Shown piece by piece: positions 35,380 to 46,906 of a DNA stretch of 64,000 bases (position 1 is its first letter; each line of letters begins with the position of its first letter). Where the stretch lies: contig JAUMIR010000003.1 in the NCBI GenBank assembly GCA_030847615.1, forward strand, positions 71,682,001 to 71,746,000. The letters are read 5' to 3'. Origin of the DNA: Gambelia wislizenii (taxonomy: Eukaryota > Chordata > Lepidosauria > Squamata > Crotaphytidae). The notes under the pieces were generated by a model. The model saw nothing but the letters and a program-made list of their open reading frames with translations. It did no database searches and was not told the origin of the DNA. The translations under genes were made by a program, and so were the position numbers.

Positions 35380-35930
35380 TTTTTTATTAATTAAAATATC
35401 TCCTTTCCACCCTATATCAAAAGATCTCAATAGTGTACAAGTAAAATCAGTGCAAACAATTTAAAATAGTTTAAATAGATTAAAAACATATTATATATGA
35501 TGAACAAGTTAAAACAGGTTTAAAAGTTTAAAACAGCTGTAAAGCCATGTGCATTAGCATTTTGAGATAAATCAATGAGGTCCAAGGGCTTTGATCAAAA
35601 GCCATGTTTTTATAGGATACCGAAATGAAACCAGTGCTGGCACCAATTGGATCTTGGGAGAGGGATGGCATTCCACAGTGGCGGTGCCATGGATGAGAAG
35701 TTCCTCTCTCATATCCTTACACAGTGTCTTTACCTCACTAATAGGACACAGAGGCAGGTCCCCCCAGCAGACAGCTATCTTCAGGCAGGCACTTATAGCC
35801 CTGGGGAGAGATGCCCCTTCTAGTATTGTAGTACCAAGCCACTTAGGGACCTAAATGTCATCCCAAGCACTTTATATTCAGACCAGAAGTGTACTGGCAG
35901 CCTTTGCGAAGCCTTTAAGATGCCACAGGT
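35380..35930 (-). mobile_element. L2/CR1-type LINE relic
   Basis: Reverse orientation: an AT-rich 3' UTR at 35380-35540, then phrases such as 'ccaagccacttagggaccta' and 'gaccagaagtgtactggcag' shared in style with 50340-50560. Heavily mutated. Confidence 0.55.
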
Positions 35931-36319
35931 ATCTAGGTGTATGTGTTGTGAACAGAGGCTCTGCCCCTTTAATAGCTTTGTAAAGGGCAGAAATAAATAG
36001 GTGGCATTTTCCTATCCTTGCATCTCCATGTGGCCTGCTAGTTTCTGCTTATTATGAAGCAATTGAAGGCATAGAGCATTAGATTATAATGAAGGTGGCA
36101 GTTTCCACTAAATGTAGCACTCAGAAATGACTTTTAAGAAGAGTGAATATAATGACCTGCTGAAGCCACCTATAGCTGAGCAGTGAGAATATGATGCTTG
36201 GCATCCTAAGCATCATCCTACCACACAGCTCAGTTAAGACATATCATATTTTCTTTCTTCTTAAAAGTAAATGTCCAAATTCATACCAAAGTTCTACAGT
36301 GAGACTACTTTATCTTAAA

Positions 36320-36395
36320 CAGTGGCAGCACAAGGGACTGCGGAGAGGCCAAACCACAGTAGGTGACACCAGCCATAGTGATGCCACAGATCTTA
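36320..36395 (+). repeat. Unclassified repeat, copy 1 of 3
   Basis: 'gcggagaggccaaaccacag' and 'ggtgacaccagccatagtga' recur at 49980-50055 and, reversed, at 56680-56790. Confidence 0.5.
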
Positions 36396-37102
36396 AAAAT
36401 GAGTTGAAATAAATTTAAAGGGTAATTTCTTTTAGTGTGATTACTCGATTGTTTGAAGTTAAAAGTGACTAGTTTTGGCCACTGAATGCCAAGAAGTTAG
36501 CGCAGCAATACACTAGTACTCTGATTCTGACCTGTAGTGATTTTTAAGTGGTTGACTATAAAATGCTTGTAGCTGGCTAGGTTTAGAAAAGACTCCTTAC
36601 ATTCACAAATATACACTGATTTGAAAATGGGATGCTTGTTTGTCCAGTGAAATGGGTATTTCTTATTACCCAAAACTTTCTCTTTTGGGTTATAATTGGC
36701 TAGTTTTACCTATACAGCACCTAAAAGATGTTTTCAGATGCAACAGTACAGAGACTTCTTGAAAAAGCCAATGATCTCTGCCTAAACAAAGGAGCTAATT
36801 GCTTCACAAAGAGATAGGGACTTGCTGATTGCTAGAGAAGTTCCTCACTCATGCAAAAGGATTTAAAATTTTACTGCATTTTGTTTCAGCTCCACATGGC
36901 CAGGAAGTAGGAGTGGCCTCTGTCTGCATGAGACCTCTCACCTGAACAGCACAAGTAACTTCTGAAACAGCATGTAGGCCTGTGACTCCAATATCACCAC
37001 TTTTTTTTCTTTTTTAACATCTTTTGCTTGTTGAAGAAGCCAGTAGAGCTTCAAAAGCTTGCATCATTTGTTTTGCATTTGGTTGGCTAATAAGGGTATC
37101 AG

Positions 37103-37104
37103 GT

Positions 37105-37142
<38 letters not shown>
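37103..37142. repeat. (GT)n microsatellite
   Basis: GT dinucleotide run, with one imperfect unit near its start. Confidence 0.95.
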
Positions 37143-37227
37143 AGTGTGCATTTTGTTTTGCTGCATGGCCAGCATAATACCCCTGAAGGTATTTCCAAAA
37201 CCTTCAGTGAGACATGATGGTGTCAGG

Positions 37228-37616
37228 AATTTGCTTCAGCCACAAAAATCTAGGCTGTCTGCAACCTTCCAGAGGGCCTTTTCGGTAATTGCCCCCAAAT
37301 TGTGGAATGACCTGCTGAACGAGATCCGTCAGATGACAAGCTTGAGTAGCTTTTAAAAAGCACTAAAGACGATCTCTTTTGGCAGGCCTTTCCTAATTAG
37401 CTCCCTGCCTCAGGGGATCCTGGCCTCTTTTAGTCCTCTGGCTATTTATTGTTTTTAAATGTGATTTTAGATCAGTTGTTTTTAATTTATATTTGTTTAA
37501 TATTTTTTTATGGGGGAGGGTGGGGGTGGGGGTGTTTAGGGATTTTTATCTGTATTGTATTTTAATTTTTGTAAGCCGCCCCAATTGTTTTAACAGAGAG
37601 GCAGGATATAAATAAA

Positions 37617-37651
<35 letters not shown>

Positions 37652-37652
37652 G
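37228..37652 (+). mobile_element. L2-type LINE 3' end
   Basis: Carries 'ccaaattgtggaatgacctg', 'ggcaggcctttcctaattag', a 3' UTR 'gtaagccgccccaattgttt' and an (ATT)n tail at 37620-37652. It inserted into the duplicated sequence, splitting 'ggtgtcag' from 'agatgtgtgc'. Confidence 0.85.
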
Positions 37653-37699
37653 ATGTGTGCACTGCCAACACATTTCTGTGAAACTAGTAAACTAGTACC

Positions 37700-38071
37700 A
37701 TACTCTACAGCATTTCACCAATGAAAAGAGGGACACATATGGTCAAGCAACATCAGAGTATGAACAATTGCAGAAGTTATTAAGGAGGAAGAACAGATAA
37801 GCTAGGAGACGCTGCAGCAGTTTGTTTCTGCCTGAGTCTATGGGGAAGGGCAAGATTCCTCCTCTTCTCTCCTCACTGCTGAGTTAATTGAGTGCAAACT
37901 AATTTTGAACTCAGCAATCGAAGTTGGCTGAGGACAAAAGAGGAGACTGGGAGGAAGAAAGCGAAACTGGAACATTTTAAAAGGAGGTGAAAAGGTGGGG
38001 TGGCAGAGAATTAATTGGGACTGTTCCTGACACACTGGGACAGTTAGAGGATATGGTAAGTACAGATATAT
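37700..38071 (-). repeat. Possible reversed copy of the 40611-40972 family
   Basis: 'ggaacattttaaaaggaggt' and 'attgggactgttcctgacac' resemble the reverse complement of 40620-40700 ('gggacagttccaattgatgt', 'gcttttaaaatggcccagtt'). Boundaries uncertain. Confidence 0.45.
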
Positions 38072-38480
38072 ATGTGTTGTTTGTATGGTAAAAAAAATAC
38101 GAACGGCATGCTAATGTATGGTGATCCGTTCAAACGGCCGTTCACACAAATATGTGTCATTCGGAAGGGGGGCAGCCAAATCCACTGCAAAGTCCGTGTG
38201 TGCTGCATCCAGGAGTTCGTATGGATTTTTAAAAAGCTCCGTACGACATGTGAATGTGCTATGATTTGAACACTCACATTTGCACAAATACAAACAAGCA
38301 GTGCAATCTGATTGGTTGGATGAGAATGGGGGCAGGGCTAGCAAAGAGGGAAAACAGCTGCGGCCACCATGTTGGATTTTTGGCTAAGCGAGGGTCCAGT
38401 AAGTCAATGAAACAGGGATTTTATACTCTTTTAAAATTCTTTCTGTCTTTGTAAATACAAAGTGTTGCTTGTGTGCAAAC
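38072..38480 (+). mobile_element. MITE family with CCAAT/GC-rich core, copy B
   Basis: Matches copy A from its left end through the core (38310-38380: TGATTGGTTGGATGAGAATG, CCACCATGTTGGATTTTTGG). It stops at the start of copy C. Confidence 0.75.
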
Positions 38481-39096
38481 CTATACAGAGTCTTGTCTAT
38501 AGGTGGGAGGAAAATATGAACACGTTTGGAAAGGCAGGCGTTTGCAACAATGTGATCTGTCTACACAGCCAAAAGAGCCCCCCTAAACTCTGCATGACCC
38601 CCTAGCCGGCTGGCCACTACAAGTGATTTACCCGTGATTTTAAATCTGCTGCCGCCAATTTTTTTGTTAAAAAAAAACAATTTTCCAGGTTGTACATAAG
38701 CAATACTTTGTATTTACAAATAAAAGAAATAAAAAAGAGTAAAAATCACCATTTGATCGACTTATCAGACCCTCGCATAGCTGAAAATCCAACATGGCAG
38801 CCGCAGCCACTTTCCCTCTTTGCTAGCCCCGTCCCTGTGCTTGTCCAGCCAATCAGATTGCACTGCCTGTTCATATCTGTGCGAATGTGAATGTTCAAAT
38901 CGTCGCACATTTGGAAGTTGTATGGACCTCTTCAGAAAATCTGTACGAAACCCCAGATGTGGAGCACACAGACTTTGTGGTAGATTTGGCTGCCCCCCTT
39001 CCGAAGGACATGTATTTGTGCAAACAGCCGTTTGAACAGATCGCCGATCTTTCACATCTTGTTCGTATTATTTTGACCATATAGACAGGACCATAG
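38481..39096 (-). mobile_element. MITE family with CCAAT/GC-rich core, copy C (inverted, abutting B)
   Basis: Full-length in reverse orientation: ends 'cttgtctatagg' and 'ccatatagacaggacc'. The core at 38786-38860 reads, in complement, as in copies A and B. Together B and C form a large inverted repeat. Confidence 0.78.
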
Positions 39097-40146
39097 TAAA
39101 GGTGATGATATTTTTGCAAAAGAATATTTGTTTTCTTCTCAATTGTGGTTGTAACATTTTGCAGTACAAGTACCCTCATTGGGTTCACTTTTTATCACCT
39201 GTCTTATATGCACAAGGTAAAGCACCTACGTGACATTTTGAAATTGGTTAATTCTTCCAGTTAATTGCTGGTCAACTACTGTTTTCGTCTGTAATCTTAA
39301 ATATGGAGTTTGTATAAAAGAAACTGCAGAGGAGATGCCTACATATAGCTTCTCTTTATTAGCAGTATGATGTGAAGAAATGTCTCCCTCTCTTTTGCTA
39401 AATAGAGTTCCATATCTGAGAAACAAAAGATCAACCTGTGAAGCTTTCTCCTGGAGTTCCAGACTCTGTGCAATGCTGGTTTGCAGAGCATGGGGGCAGC
39501 ACCATCAATAATAATTCTGATACTGTATATTTACAACCCAGTTGACGCTAAAATAAATTATGGGATTTTCCACACAGCTCTATAGTTGTGATTCTGTCAG
39601 CATCTTATCAAAACACCCTTTTACAAAGCATGAAATCAGATTTTGAGAATTAAGGAACAGAAAACAGAAAGAATTAAAAAACAAAAAAGAAACAAACAAC
39701 CCCCACCCCCCAAACCAAACCAACCCTCTTGGATGATTGTAAGAGCAAAATATCTCCAAAGCAATTGTTAATTAAATAAAAATAATACTCTTAGGGTAGT
39801 TTTCTTTGGGATCCTCTGTCTAAGCCATTTGAAGGATTACTCCCAAGTGCAAAAGGCAGAAGGAAATAAATTATTGACACGCCAGTATTTGACACGATTT
39901 TACTTGCTTCTGAGGAAGTGATCTTATCCTCTAGCAAAGAAGCCCCCTACTGGTATACTGCCTCAGGCCTGGTTTTGGCAAAAGCAGTGCTGCACAAAAA
40001 TGCAGCAAACAGAGGAACGGGACAACTGAAGAGAGACTTGTCAGCTGAAGATATCTCCCACTCTCTCCCTTTGCCTCTCATATATCCTTTGCCATGTATT
40101 TTTTGTTTTCTTCTAAAAAACAAGAATTCTGCTGCTCTTTAAAGAC
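39097..40146. other. No gene recognised
   Basis: Unassigned AT-rich sequence; an (A/C)-rich simple stretch lies at 39675-39720. Confidence 0.4.
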
Positions 40147-40378
40147 TTTGTTGTGTGCCTTCAAGTTGTTTCCGACTTATGGCAACCCTAAGGCAAATCT
40201 GTCACAGGGGTTTCTTGGCAAGATTTGTTCAGAGGGGGTTTGCCTTTGCCTTTCTCTGAGGCTGAGAGAATGTGGCTTGCCCAAGATCACCCAGTGGGTT
40301 TCTGTGGCTGAGCAGGTATTTAAACTCTGGTCTCCACATACATAGTCCAATGCTCAAACCACTACACCACGCTGGCTT
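40147..40378 (-). repeat. Sauria-type SINE, near full length
   Basis: Tail 'ttgttgtgtgccttcaagtt', body 'ttgcctttctctgaggctga', B-box region 'tttaaactctggtctccaca' and head 'aaccactacaccacgctggc' are all present. Confidence 0.9.
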
Positions 40379-40610
40379 TAATGACTACCAAATGTATTAA
40401 AGTATGTACTTTCATAGACTATAACCCACTTTCTGAGATGCATAAAGTGTTTTCCAGAATTTCATGTATCTGTACAATACTCATGATTGTGGGCGGGACT
40501 GCAAATTGTCAGGTCATCGGCAAATTAAATGCCTCAATAGTGACAATTATATTATTAATATTGGCCACTCTCACACTTTTTGTTGGTAACACAAATATCC
40601 TTACACTAAG

Positions 40611-40972
40611 CATACCCTCCAGCCATCCCAATTTGTCAGGGACAGTTCCAATTGATGTTCTGTTGTCCCAGGTGCTTTTAAAATGGCCCAGTTTCTTCTC
40701 ACAGCCTTTCCCCTTGGTTACTTCCATTGCTTACTTCCATTGCTTCAAAATGATTTCAAAGGGCAAAAGTAGTTTGCATCAGTTAAGTCAGCAGTGGCAG
40801 AGGAGAAGGAGGGGCTGGAAACATTCCAGTAGGCTCAAGCAAAAGCAACTGCTTCAGCTTCTCTTAGCTTCTGTGTTCTTCTACTTTAATAACTTTTGCC
40901 ATCTTGGGCACACTCTGATTTTGCTTGGCCTCATGTGTTCTGGTTTTCATCTGTGAAATGTTGGAGAGTATG
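40611..40972. mobile_element. DNA-transposon-like repeat with short inverted ends
   Basis: Starts CATACCCTCCAGCC and ends TGTTGGAGAGTATG, giving an 11-bp inverted match (CATAC[CT]CTCCA). The interior has 'atcccaatttgtcagggaca'. A related sequence is at 43370-43920 and possibly 37700-38071. Confidence 0.6.
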
Positions 40973-41030
40973 ACTATGGTAATACAATTAAAACATGCAG
41001 TGTGATATACCAGTGTATAGTTAGGTAAAG

Positions 41031-41235
41031 TATGTGCCTTCAAGTCACCTACTGACTTATGGCAATCCTACAAATTTCATAGGGTTTTCTTAGAGGACAT
41101 TTGCCATTGCTTCTTCTAAATATAGCCTACAGCACCTGATATTATTTGGCTGTCTCCCTTCCAAGTACTAACTAGGCTTGAGCTTGCTTAGCTGCCAAAA
41201 TCAAATGGGATCAGATCCCTTCAGGATATTTAGGC
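41031..41235 (-). repeat. 5S rRNA-derived SINE
   Basis: The reverse complement of about 41150-41232 resembles the internal promoter half of vertebrate 5S rRNA: a block like 'cagctaagcaagctc' then 'agcctagttagtacttggaa'. The 3' end 'gtgccttcaagtcacctact' is the BovB-like tail shared with the Sauria SINEs. Decayed. Confidence 0.7.
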
Positions 41236-42045
41236 AGCTAGAAACCAGTGTCTTGATTAAAAATGCTATTGCCAGACTCATAATGAATTGTAATGACAAC
41301 AGGTTGACAAGGCTGCCCTTTAAAAAATACTTTTTTATATTGCATCTTGGCTACGTTTAAAAAAAAAATTAAGGGAACCAATTTTGGCTGGGAAGGGAGG
41401 TATAGAGATACAGAATACATAATACAACCAGCTATCAGGAATTTTAACAATCCAGTGATCACAAGAGTGTCCTGTAGATCAGGCTGGAAGGGGAGGTGAA
41501 GGCTTGATTAAGAACTCAGTCTGACGTAAGTGCAGCTACTGCCTTGAGTATGTTTATGTTTTCATTAAAATAAAATAAAGATAAAACAAGAGTGACAAAC
41601 TGCTGGTCATAACTTGTACTCAACTTCAATCAGCAACTAATATGTTCAGTCTCATTCATACAGTGACAAGCTGGAACTGGTGTTGATCTGAGCAAAAGAG
41701 GCCATGCAAAGCCTCAAGCACTTGGAAGAATAAAAACAAAAACTGGGAGTGTGCTGAGTGGAGCAAAGATGTTCCAGAGTGTAATGGAGACGAAGCCTTT
41801 TGCTTCATGCTTTGGTGACTGTAAGAGCTCCACTTTTACTGAGATGCTGATGCTGACAGTTTTTAGGCCTGTGTTGCTGACTTTAAACAGTCAATATAGC
41901 ATGTATCCCAAAAGTTATATGAAGGAAATAAATGAGATCATGACTCAATTTTAGCTGTGAGGGGAGAGAGGCAGAATTTTGCCCTCAAAGAAGACAGGAG
42001 TTTAAATAAAGGAGGTAAAGAAGGAAGGTTTAAGCAGAAGTAGGA
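41236..42045. other. No gene recognised
   Basis: Unassigned sequence; no conserved frame or repeat recognised. Confidence 0.4.
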
Positions 42046-42232
42046 CTCCAAAAGACCAGGGTTCAAATCCCTGCTCAGCCACGGAAAGCTCCTGGGGTGG
42101 CATTGGCCAAGTCACTCTCTCAGACTCAGAGGAAGGCAATAGCAAACCTCCTCTGAATTAATCTTGCCAAGAAAACCTTGTGGTAGGATCACCATAATTT
42201 TGAGTTGAAGGCACAAAGGCAACAGTAACACT
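42046..42232 (+). repeat. Sauria-type SINE, head-truncated
   Basis: 'accagggttcaaatccctgc' B-box region, 'ctctcagactcagaggaagg' body, degraded tail 'gagttgaaggcacaaaggca'. Confidence 0.8.
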
Positions 42233-42342
42233 CAATCACAATTGGAGCTAACTGTAATTGTCTCAGGACTTCTGAAGAAGGAATCTCTGTCTATCAAGAT
42301 CCAAGAACAGATTTGTCAACCTGTACCATCACATGACAGTAT

Positions 42343-42558
42343 GGCATGATGTAGTGGTTTGAATGTTAGACTAGGAATCTGGGAGACCAGGGTTCAAATG
42401 CACACTCAACCATGGAAACCCATTGGGTGACCTTAGGCAAGTCACACTCTCTCAGACCCAGAGGAAGGGAAATGCAAACCTCCTCTGAAGACCCTGTGAA
42501 AGGTTCATTGTAGGTCGGAAATTACTTGAAGGCACCTAACCACCACCACCACCACCAC
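42343..42558 (+). repeat. Sauria-type SINE
   Basis: Complete head 'ggcatgatgtagtggtttga', B-box region 'accagggttcaaatgcacac', tail 'ggtcggaaattacttgaagg' and (CAC)n. Confidence 0.87.
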
Positions 42559-43369
42559 AAGAACCATGAATTGAGTTGACTGAACAAGCTGAGACTTCAC
42601 TTCCTTCTAGAGCTCAGAAGACCAGCCCTCTACTTTGCTGAAGGCATTCAGTTAGGATGATGAGAACCTTCAGTCAGCTGCCTTGGGTCCCTTGCTGGGA
42701 GAAAGGTGGGCTGTAGATTAAACAAAGAAATAATAAATATAATTGTTCTTCTATAATTCCATCCCCTGTTGTGTCTGTAGCCTTCTAGTCAAGTTCAATG
42801 TATCATATGGGAGAAATGCATTGTAGAGTAACCTTGTGAGCTAACACATAATATTTGTATGTGGTAAAACTGAGTTTTTCCTTTTCCTTTTTGTGGTTTG
42901 GATTCCTTCTCCTAGGTACATGGTTTGTTAACCTGCCTCTGGCAAACTCTCACACTGATCAGACTCTGTGCTTATGTAGGGGTTGTTGTGCACATGCACA
43001 GATTGAAACAGAGGCACAGTTTCTGCATCACTGTGCTATCAAGCAGCTCTGGTGGGTAAATATTAGTGGCATTCTATAGGCCCTTCTAGCACTCCTGTCT
43101 GTAGAGCTGTTGTACATCTTCTAGAAGGGGCTGATTCCCTGTCTCAATGACCTGCTATGGAGAAGAGCTTAATATTTCCTTAGAGCACAGTTATGCTCAT
43201 CTTTAATAAGGAGCATCACAGGCATCTCCAGCAGCCAAGCACTCACCTGCCCATTCATAGTGCTGGCCTGAATCAACAAGAAATTTGCTTGCTAGAAGAA
43301 GATGGCTGTCAGCTCTTTCAGGACATCAAAGGCTTAAATCCTAACTGCATAGGATTTACAGGTATAGCC

Positions 43370-43954
43370 CTGGTTAATCCTCTGCAATCCCACTTTCTCA
43401 GCTGCTTTTAAAATGTCTTAGCTTCTCTGTCCTCTATTTGTTCTTGGCTTACTTCAATTGCTGCAAACTGAGTTCAAAGTACAAACATAGAAGGGGTAAT
43501 AGCCTTACCCTTTTAAACTCAGCACAGGTCACAGCCCCCCGCATATCTGAGGGCAATACATCCCCAGACCTACTGTGGATATACAAAACCACAGATAATA
43601 GCGAGCTCCATTGAAACAAATGACTTCTAGCCCAACTTCTGGTGGAAGCATATCATAGAATCACGCTGGAGGACCTAGAAAATGTCTAGAGAGGACATCG
43701 GATGTGGATAACTGAAACTGTGGATATTGGTCTCATAGATACAGAGGTTGACCTGTACATAAAGTCAAGGGTTTCTCTGCTTAAAACAGTACTTTGTGTG
43801 TTCTTTCACATTAATACCTTTACCCCTTTGACCACACTCTGATGTGAATTGTCCACAGACATGCCAGTATTTATGTGCAAAGTGTTGGAGAGCTTGTAAT
43901 AATACTCTTAGCTAGAGCAGTCCATTGAATCAATGGGAATAACGCAAGTGTTGG
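43370..43954 (+). repeat. Relative of the 40611-40972 repeat, with a Tigger-like MITE inside
   Basis: 43375-43510 ('gctgcttttaaaatgtctta', 'ggcttacttcaattgctgca') and 43800-43900 ('ttgaccacactctgatgtga', 'gtgttggagag') flank a Tigger-like MITE at about 43515-43760. That MITE has 'cgcatatctgagggcaatac' and, at its right end, 'gaggttgacctgta'. The host repeat is therefore interrupted. Confidence 0.55.
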
Positions 43955-44245
43955 CTCACCTTGCCTTCGAGTAAACTTTGACATATGGCGGCCCTATAAA
44001 TGAGAGACCTCCAAGAGCATTGGTCATCAACTGCCCTGCTCAGGACTTGGAAACTCAGGGCCATGGCTTCCTTGATTGAATGAATCCACCTGTAGTGTGC
44101 TCTCTCTTTTTCTATTGCCTTCCACTTTATGAGACATTATCATCTCTTCCAAAGAGTCATGTTGTCTCATGATACGTCCAAAGTGCAACAGTCTCAGTTT
44201 ACTCATCTTTGCTTCTAGTGAGAGCTCAGGTTTGTTTAATCTAAT

Positions 44246-44707
44246 CTATATATATAATTCTCTTGGGTATGTTGCCTTTCCCAGTGTGCTGATTGTCTTC
44301 TCAGGAAACACACCCAATGCATACCCAACCAATCACCACCCACATGAAAATTCCCTTTCCACATCACAATCCACTCAGTTTGCATCACAGCCATGCAAGG
44401 GCCCATCCCTCCTCTCACTCTCTCAGCCACTCATCAGTCATGGCCTGCAGTGGGATCCAGGCAATCAACTGATGATGATGGCATAATGCCACTGCTGCCA
44501 CTGAGCCAGAGCCAGGCAGTTAACTGGTGGTGGCTGCAGCAGGGTAACAGAGCAAATCACCCTCAGCAATTCCAGAAAAAGTGTGGAACACTGAGAAGGG
44601 GGAGGAGGAATTTAAATCCCTGACCTACCTTACAGGGTTGTTGTGAGATCTACCAGGAGAGTTTGGGGGAGTTTTTTAATGGTGTATGGTACACCAGGTC
44701 CAGCTAG
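44246..44707. mobile_element. Non-autonomous Helitron
   Basis: Starts TCTATATATATAATTCTC after an A, and ends in CTAG followed by T (44704-44708). A perfect 6-bp-stem hairpin GGTGTA-TGG-TACACC (44681-44695) lies 8 nt before the end. TC start, CTAG end, 3' hairpin and A/T target are Helitron hallmarks. 462 bp, non-coding. It interrupts BovB. Confidence 0.75.
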
Positions 44708-44821
44708 TTTGTTTTTATAGCGGTATCCATAGTATCCATAGATTTCTTCTGCAGTATGGTACACCAGGTCCAGCTAGTTTGTTTTTATAGCAGTCCACGG
44801 TATCCATAGATTTCTTCTGCA
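44684..44821. repeat. Tandem duplication of Helitron 3' end plus BovB flank
   Basis: Two copies of a ~70-bp unit (44684-44753 and 44754-44821), each beginning GTATGGTACACCAGGTCCAG and ending TTTCTTCTGCA. The unit spans the Helitron/BovB junction, so the duplication is later than the Helitron insertion. Confidence 0.9.
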
Positions 44822-45114
44822 GTACCACATTTCAAATGAGTTGATTTTCTTGCTATCAGCTTTCTTTACTGTCCAACTTCCACAACTATACACAGACATT
44901 GAAAATACTATGGCCTGGATGACACTGACTTTGGTATTTAATGATATGTCCTAACACTTGATGATCTCATCGAGTTCCTTCATGCCTGCCTTTCCAAGTC
45001 TTAGTCTTCTTCTGATTTCTTGGCTACAGTTTCCAATTTGATTAAGGACTGGGCAAAGGTATAGGAAATCTTTAATTATTTCAGTGTCTCATTACCCACT
45101 TTGAAGTTATGTAT

Positions 45115-45372
45115 TTTATTTTATTTTATTTTATTTTACTTTATTTGATTTATATGCCGCCTTTCTCCCAGAATGGGATGCAAGGAGACTCACAACAAAT
45201 AAAAACAAGTAAAAAATACAACAGTTAAAAGTTAAAAACAATTAAAATGTTACAATTTAAAATTAAATATAAAACATATAAAAGTTAAAGGAATAGAACA
45301 ATAAAAACACATTCCAATAAAAGCCTCTGTCCCTGCAACTATGAATTAAATAAAAGCCTGCTGGAATAAAAA
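45115..45372 (-). mobile_element. LINE 3' UTR fragment (L2/CR1 type)
   Basis: (TTTTA)n, then 'ttatatgccgcctttctccc' and AT-rich sequence with repeated 'agttaaaa': the reverse of an L2/CR1 3' end. BovB sequence stops at 45114 and resumes at about 45376. Confidence 0.7.
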
Positions 45373-45399
45373 TATAAACCATCTTGCAGTCATTATTTT

Positions 45400-45780
45400 T
45401 GTCATCTTAATATTCAACTCTAACCCTGATTTTGCACTTTCTTCCTTAACTTTCATCAATAGTCATTCCAAGTTGTTGGTACTTCCTGCTAGTAGTATGG
45501 TATCATCTGCATATGTTAAATTGTTGATGTGCCTTCCTCCAATTTTCCTACCTCCTTCTGCTGAGTTTAATATTGATGTGTTCTGCATATAAATTGAACA
45601 GATAGGGTGATCAAATGCAGTCTTTTCTGACCCCTTTGTCAATGGGAAACCATTCTGTTTCTCCATATTGTGTCCTGGCAGTGGCCTCTTGTCCAGAGTA
45701 TAGGATATGCATCAGGGCAATCAAATGTTTTGATGTTTCCATTTATTTTAGAGTGAACCACCATTTTTCATTATCTACTT
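45400..45780 (-). pseudogene. BovB reverse transcriptase catalytic segment
   Basis: The open frame 45463-45666 contains INNLTYADDTILLAGS; the YADD box is the RT metal-binding motif (45502-45513). Upstream 'CSIYMQNTSIL' corresponds to the region between the RT B and C boxes. A stop follows soon after. No functional protein is expected. Confidence 0.85.
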
Positions 45781-46288
45781 CAGGGGTGGGCTACTGTGGA
45801 AAGCCAGGGGGGCACATTAGCTCCTCCCAGAATGTGGAGGGCTGCATCCCCTCTACCCTGCAAACAAAGTATTTTTTTGACCCCAAATTATGACAAACAC
45901 TCTCTAGGGGGCAGGGGGATCATTTTGGCCATGTTTTGTGAGCTTCCTGGTCCATTTTAGGCCAAGGAGATGTCTTTTTTAATAACAGGAATTGAGCAAA
46001 AATGACTTCTTGTTCACTTTTTGTTTTTTAAAAATGCTTTTCCTGGCTTAAATTGGACCAGGGAGCCCCAAAATGTGATTGTGATGCCTCCCACACATAT
46101 GGGCATATGGGGCAAAACATTTTGCAAAATTCTTTTTTTACCCTAGGGGACCCAGATGGAAATGCCCTTCACATGCCCCAAGAGCATTTGGGGTATTTTT
46201 GATCCCTGGGAAGCTCTGGGGGCACAAAAATGGCCCTTAAGGGGTCACATGTGGCTTGTAAGGCACACTTTGCTGGTCTTTGATCTAC
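45781..46288. mobile_element. hAT-like element nested in BovB
   Basis: Starts CAGGGGTGGGCTA and ends near CACACTTTGCTGGTCTTTG. The flanks 'tatctact' and 'gatctaca' resemble a decayed 8-bp duplication. The interior has repeated phrases about 'gggcacaaaaatggccctta'. BovB text is continuous across it. Confidence 0.6.
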
Positions 46289-46717
46289 ACAGTCAAAGGC
46301 TTTGCTGTAATCTATAAATCATGGGCCACTTTTCTGCTGAATTCTTTGGTGCATCCTTTTGTCCTACATATGTTTGTGATATGATCCCTAGTGCCTCTTC
46401 CTTTTCAGAACCTACAGTAGCTTAGACATCTGGTATTTCTCACTCCATACATGGTAAACGCCTTTCTTGTAAAACCGTGAGCATCACTTTGCCTGTATGG
46501 GAGATCTGATAGTGCAATAGTCTGATGGTTATTATAATTGCTGGTGTCCCCTTTCTTCAGGATTTGAATCTATATTGAATATTTCCAGTCTGTGGGCCAT
46601 TATGTTGTCTTCAATATTTGATGGCAGCTCTTGGAATTGAGTGGCTTTTTTCTCTGTAGCTTGAAACAGCTCTACTGACATGACATCTGTTCCTGGTGAT
46701 TTATTTCTCCCAAGTAC

Positions 46718-46906
46718 AATGGGCTCTCAATATCCTCAGGGGTTTGGTTCCAGGACCCTATGCAGATACCAAAAAATGTAGATACTAAAGATGAACACCC
46801 AAAGTTGCATAGAATCACATGGAGAACATAGAAATGCCTAGAGAGAACATATTTTTTGGACGTGGATAAGTGAAACTGTGAATGCCCATTCTGTGGATAA
46901 GGTGTC
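46718..46906. mobile_element. Tigger-like MITE nested in BovB
   Basis: 'gggctctcaatatcctcagg', 'tttggttccaggaccctatg' and 'ggacgtggataagtgaaact' are typical of MER44-like ends ('ggttccaggaccc'). BovB resumes at about 46907. Confidence 0.65.

Larger units (their letters stand above)
36430..37683 (+). repeat. ~300-bp duplicated sequence, copy 2, split by two insertions
   Basis: 36430-36685 matches 31684-31940. The continuation is found at 37195-37227 and, after an L2 LINE (37228-37652), at 37653-37683. The gap 36686-37194 is unassigned sequence bounded by a 'ccaaaac(c/t)ttc' repeat on each side, which looks like a target duplication. Confidence 0.75.

Noticed and set aside
40381..40956. 191-codon plus-strand open frame with hydrophobic stretches
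   Set aside because: Its second half is the repeat at 40611-40972; the first half shows no recognisable family. Considered a chance frame.
41150..41232. 5S rRNA gene
   Set aside because: Degenerate and fused to a SINE tail; a SINE head, not a functional gene.
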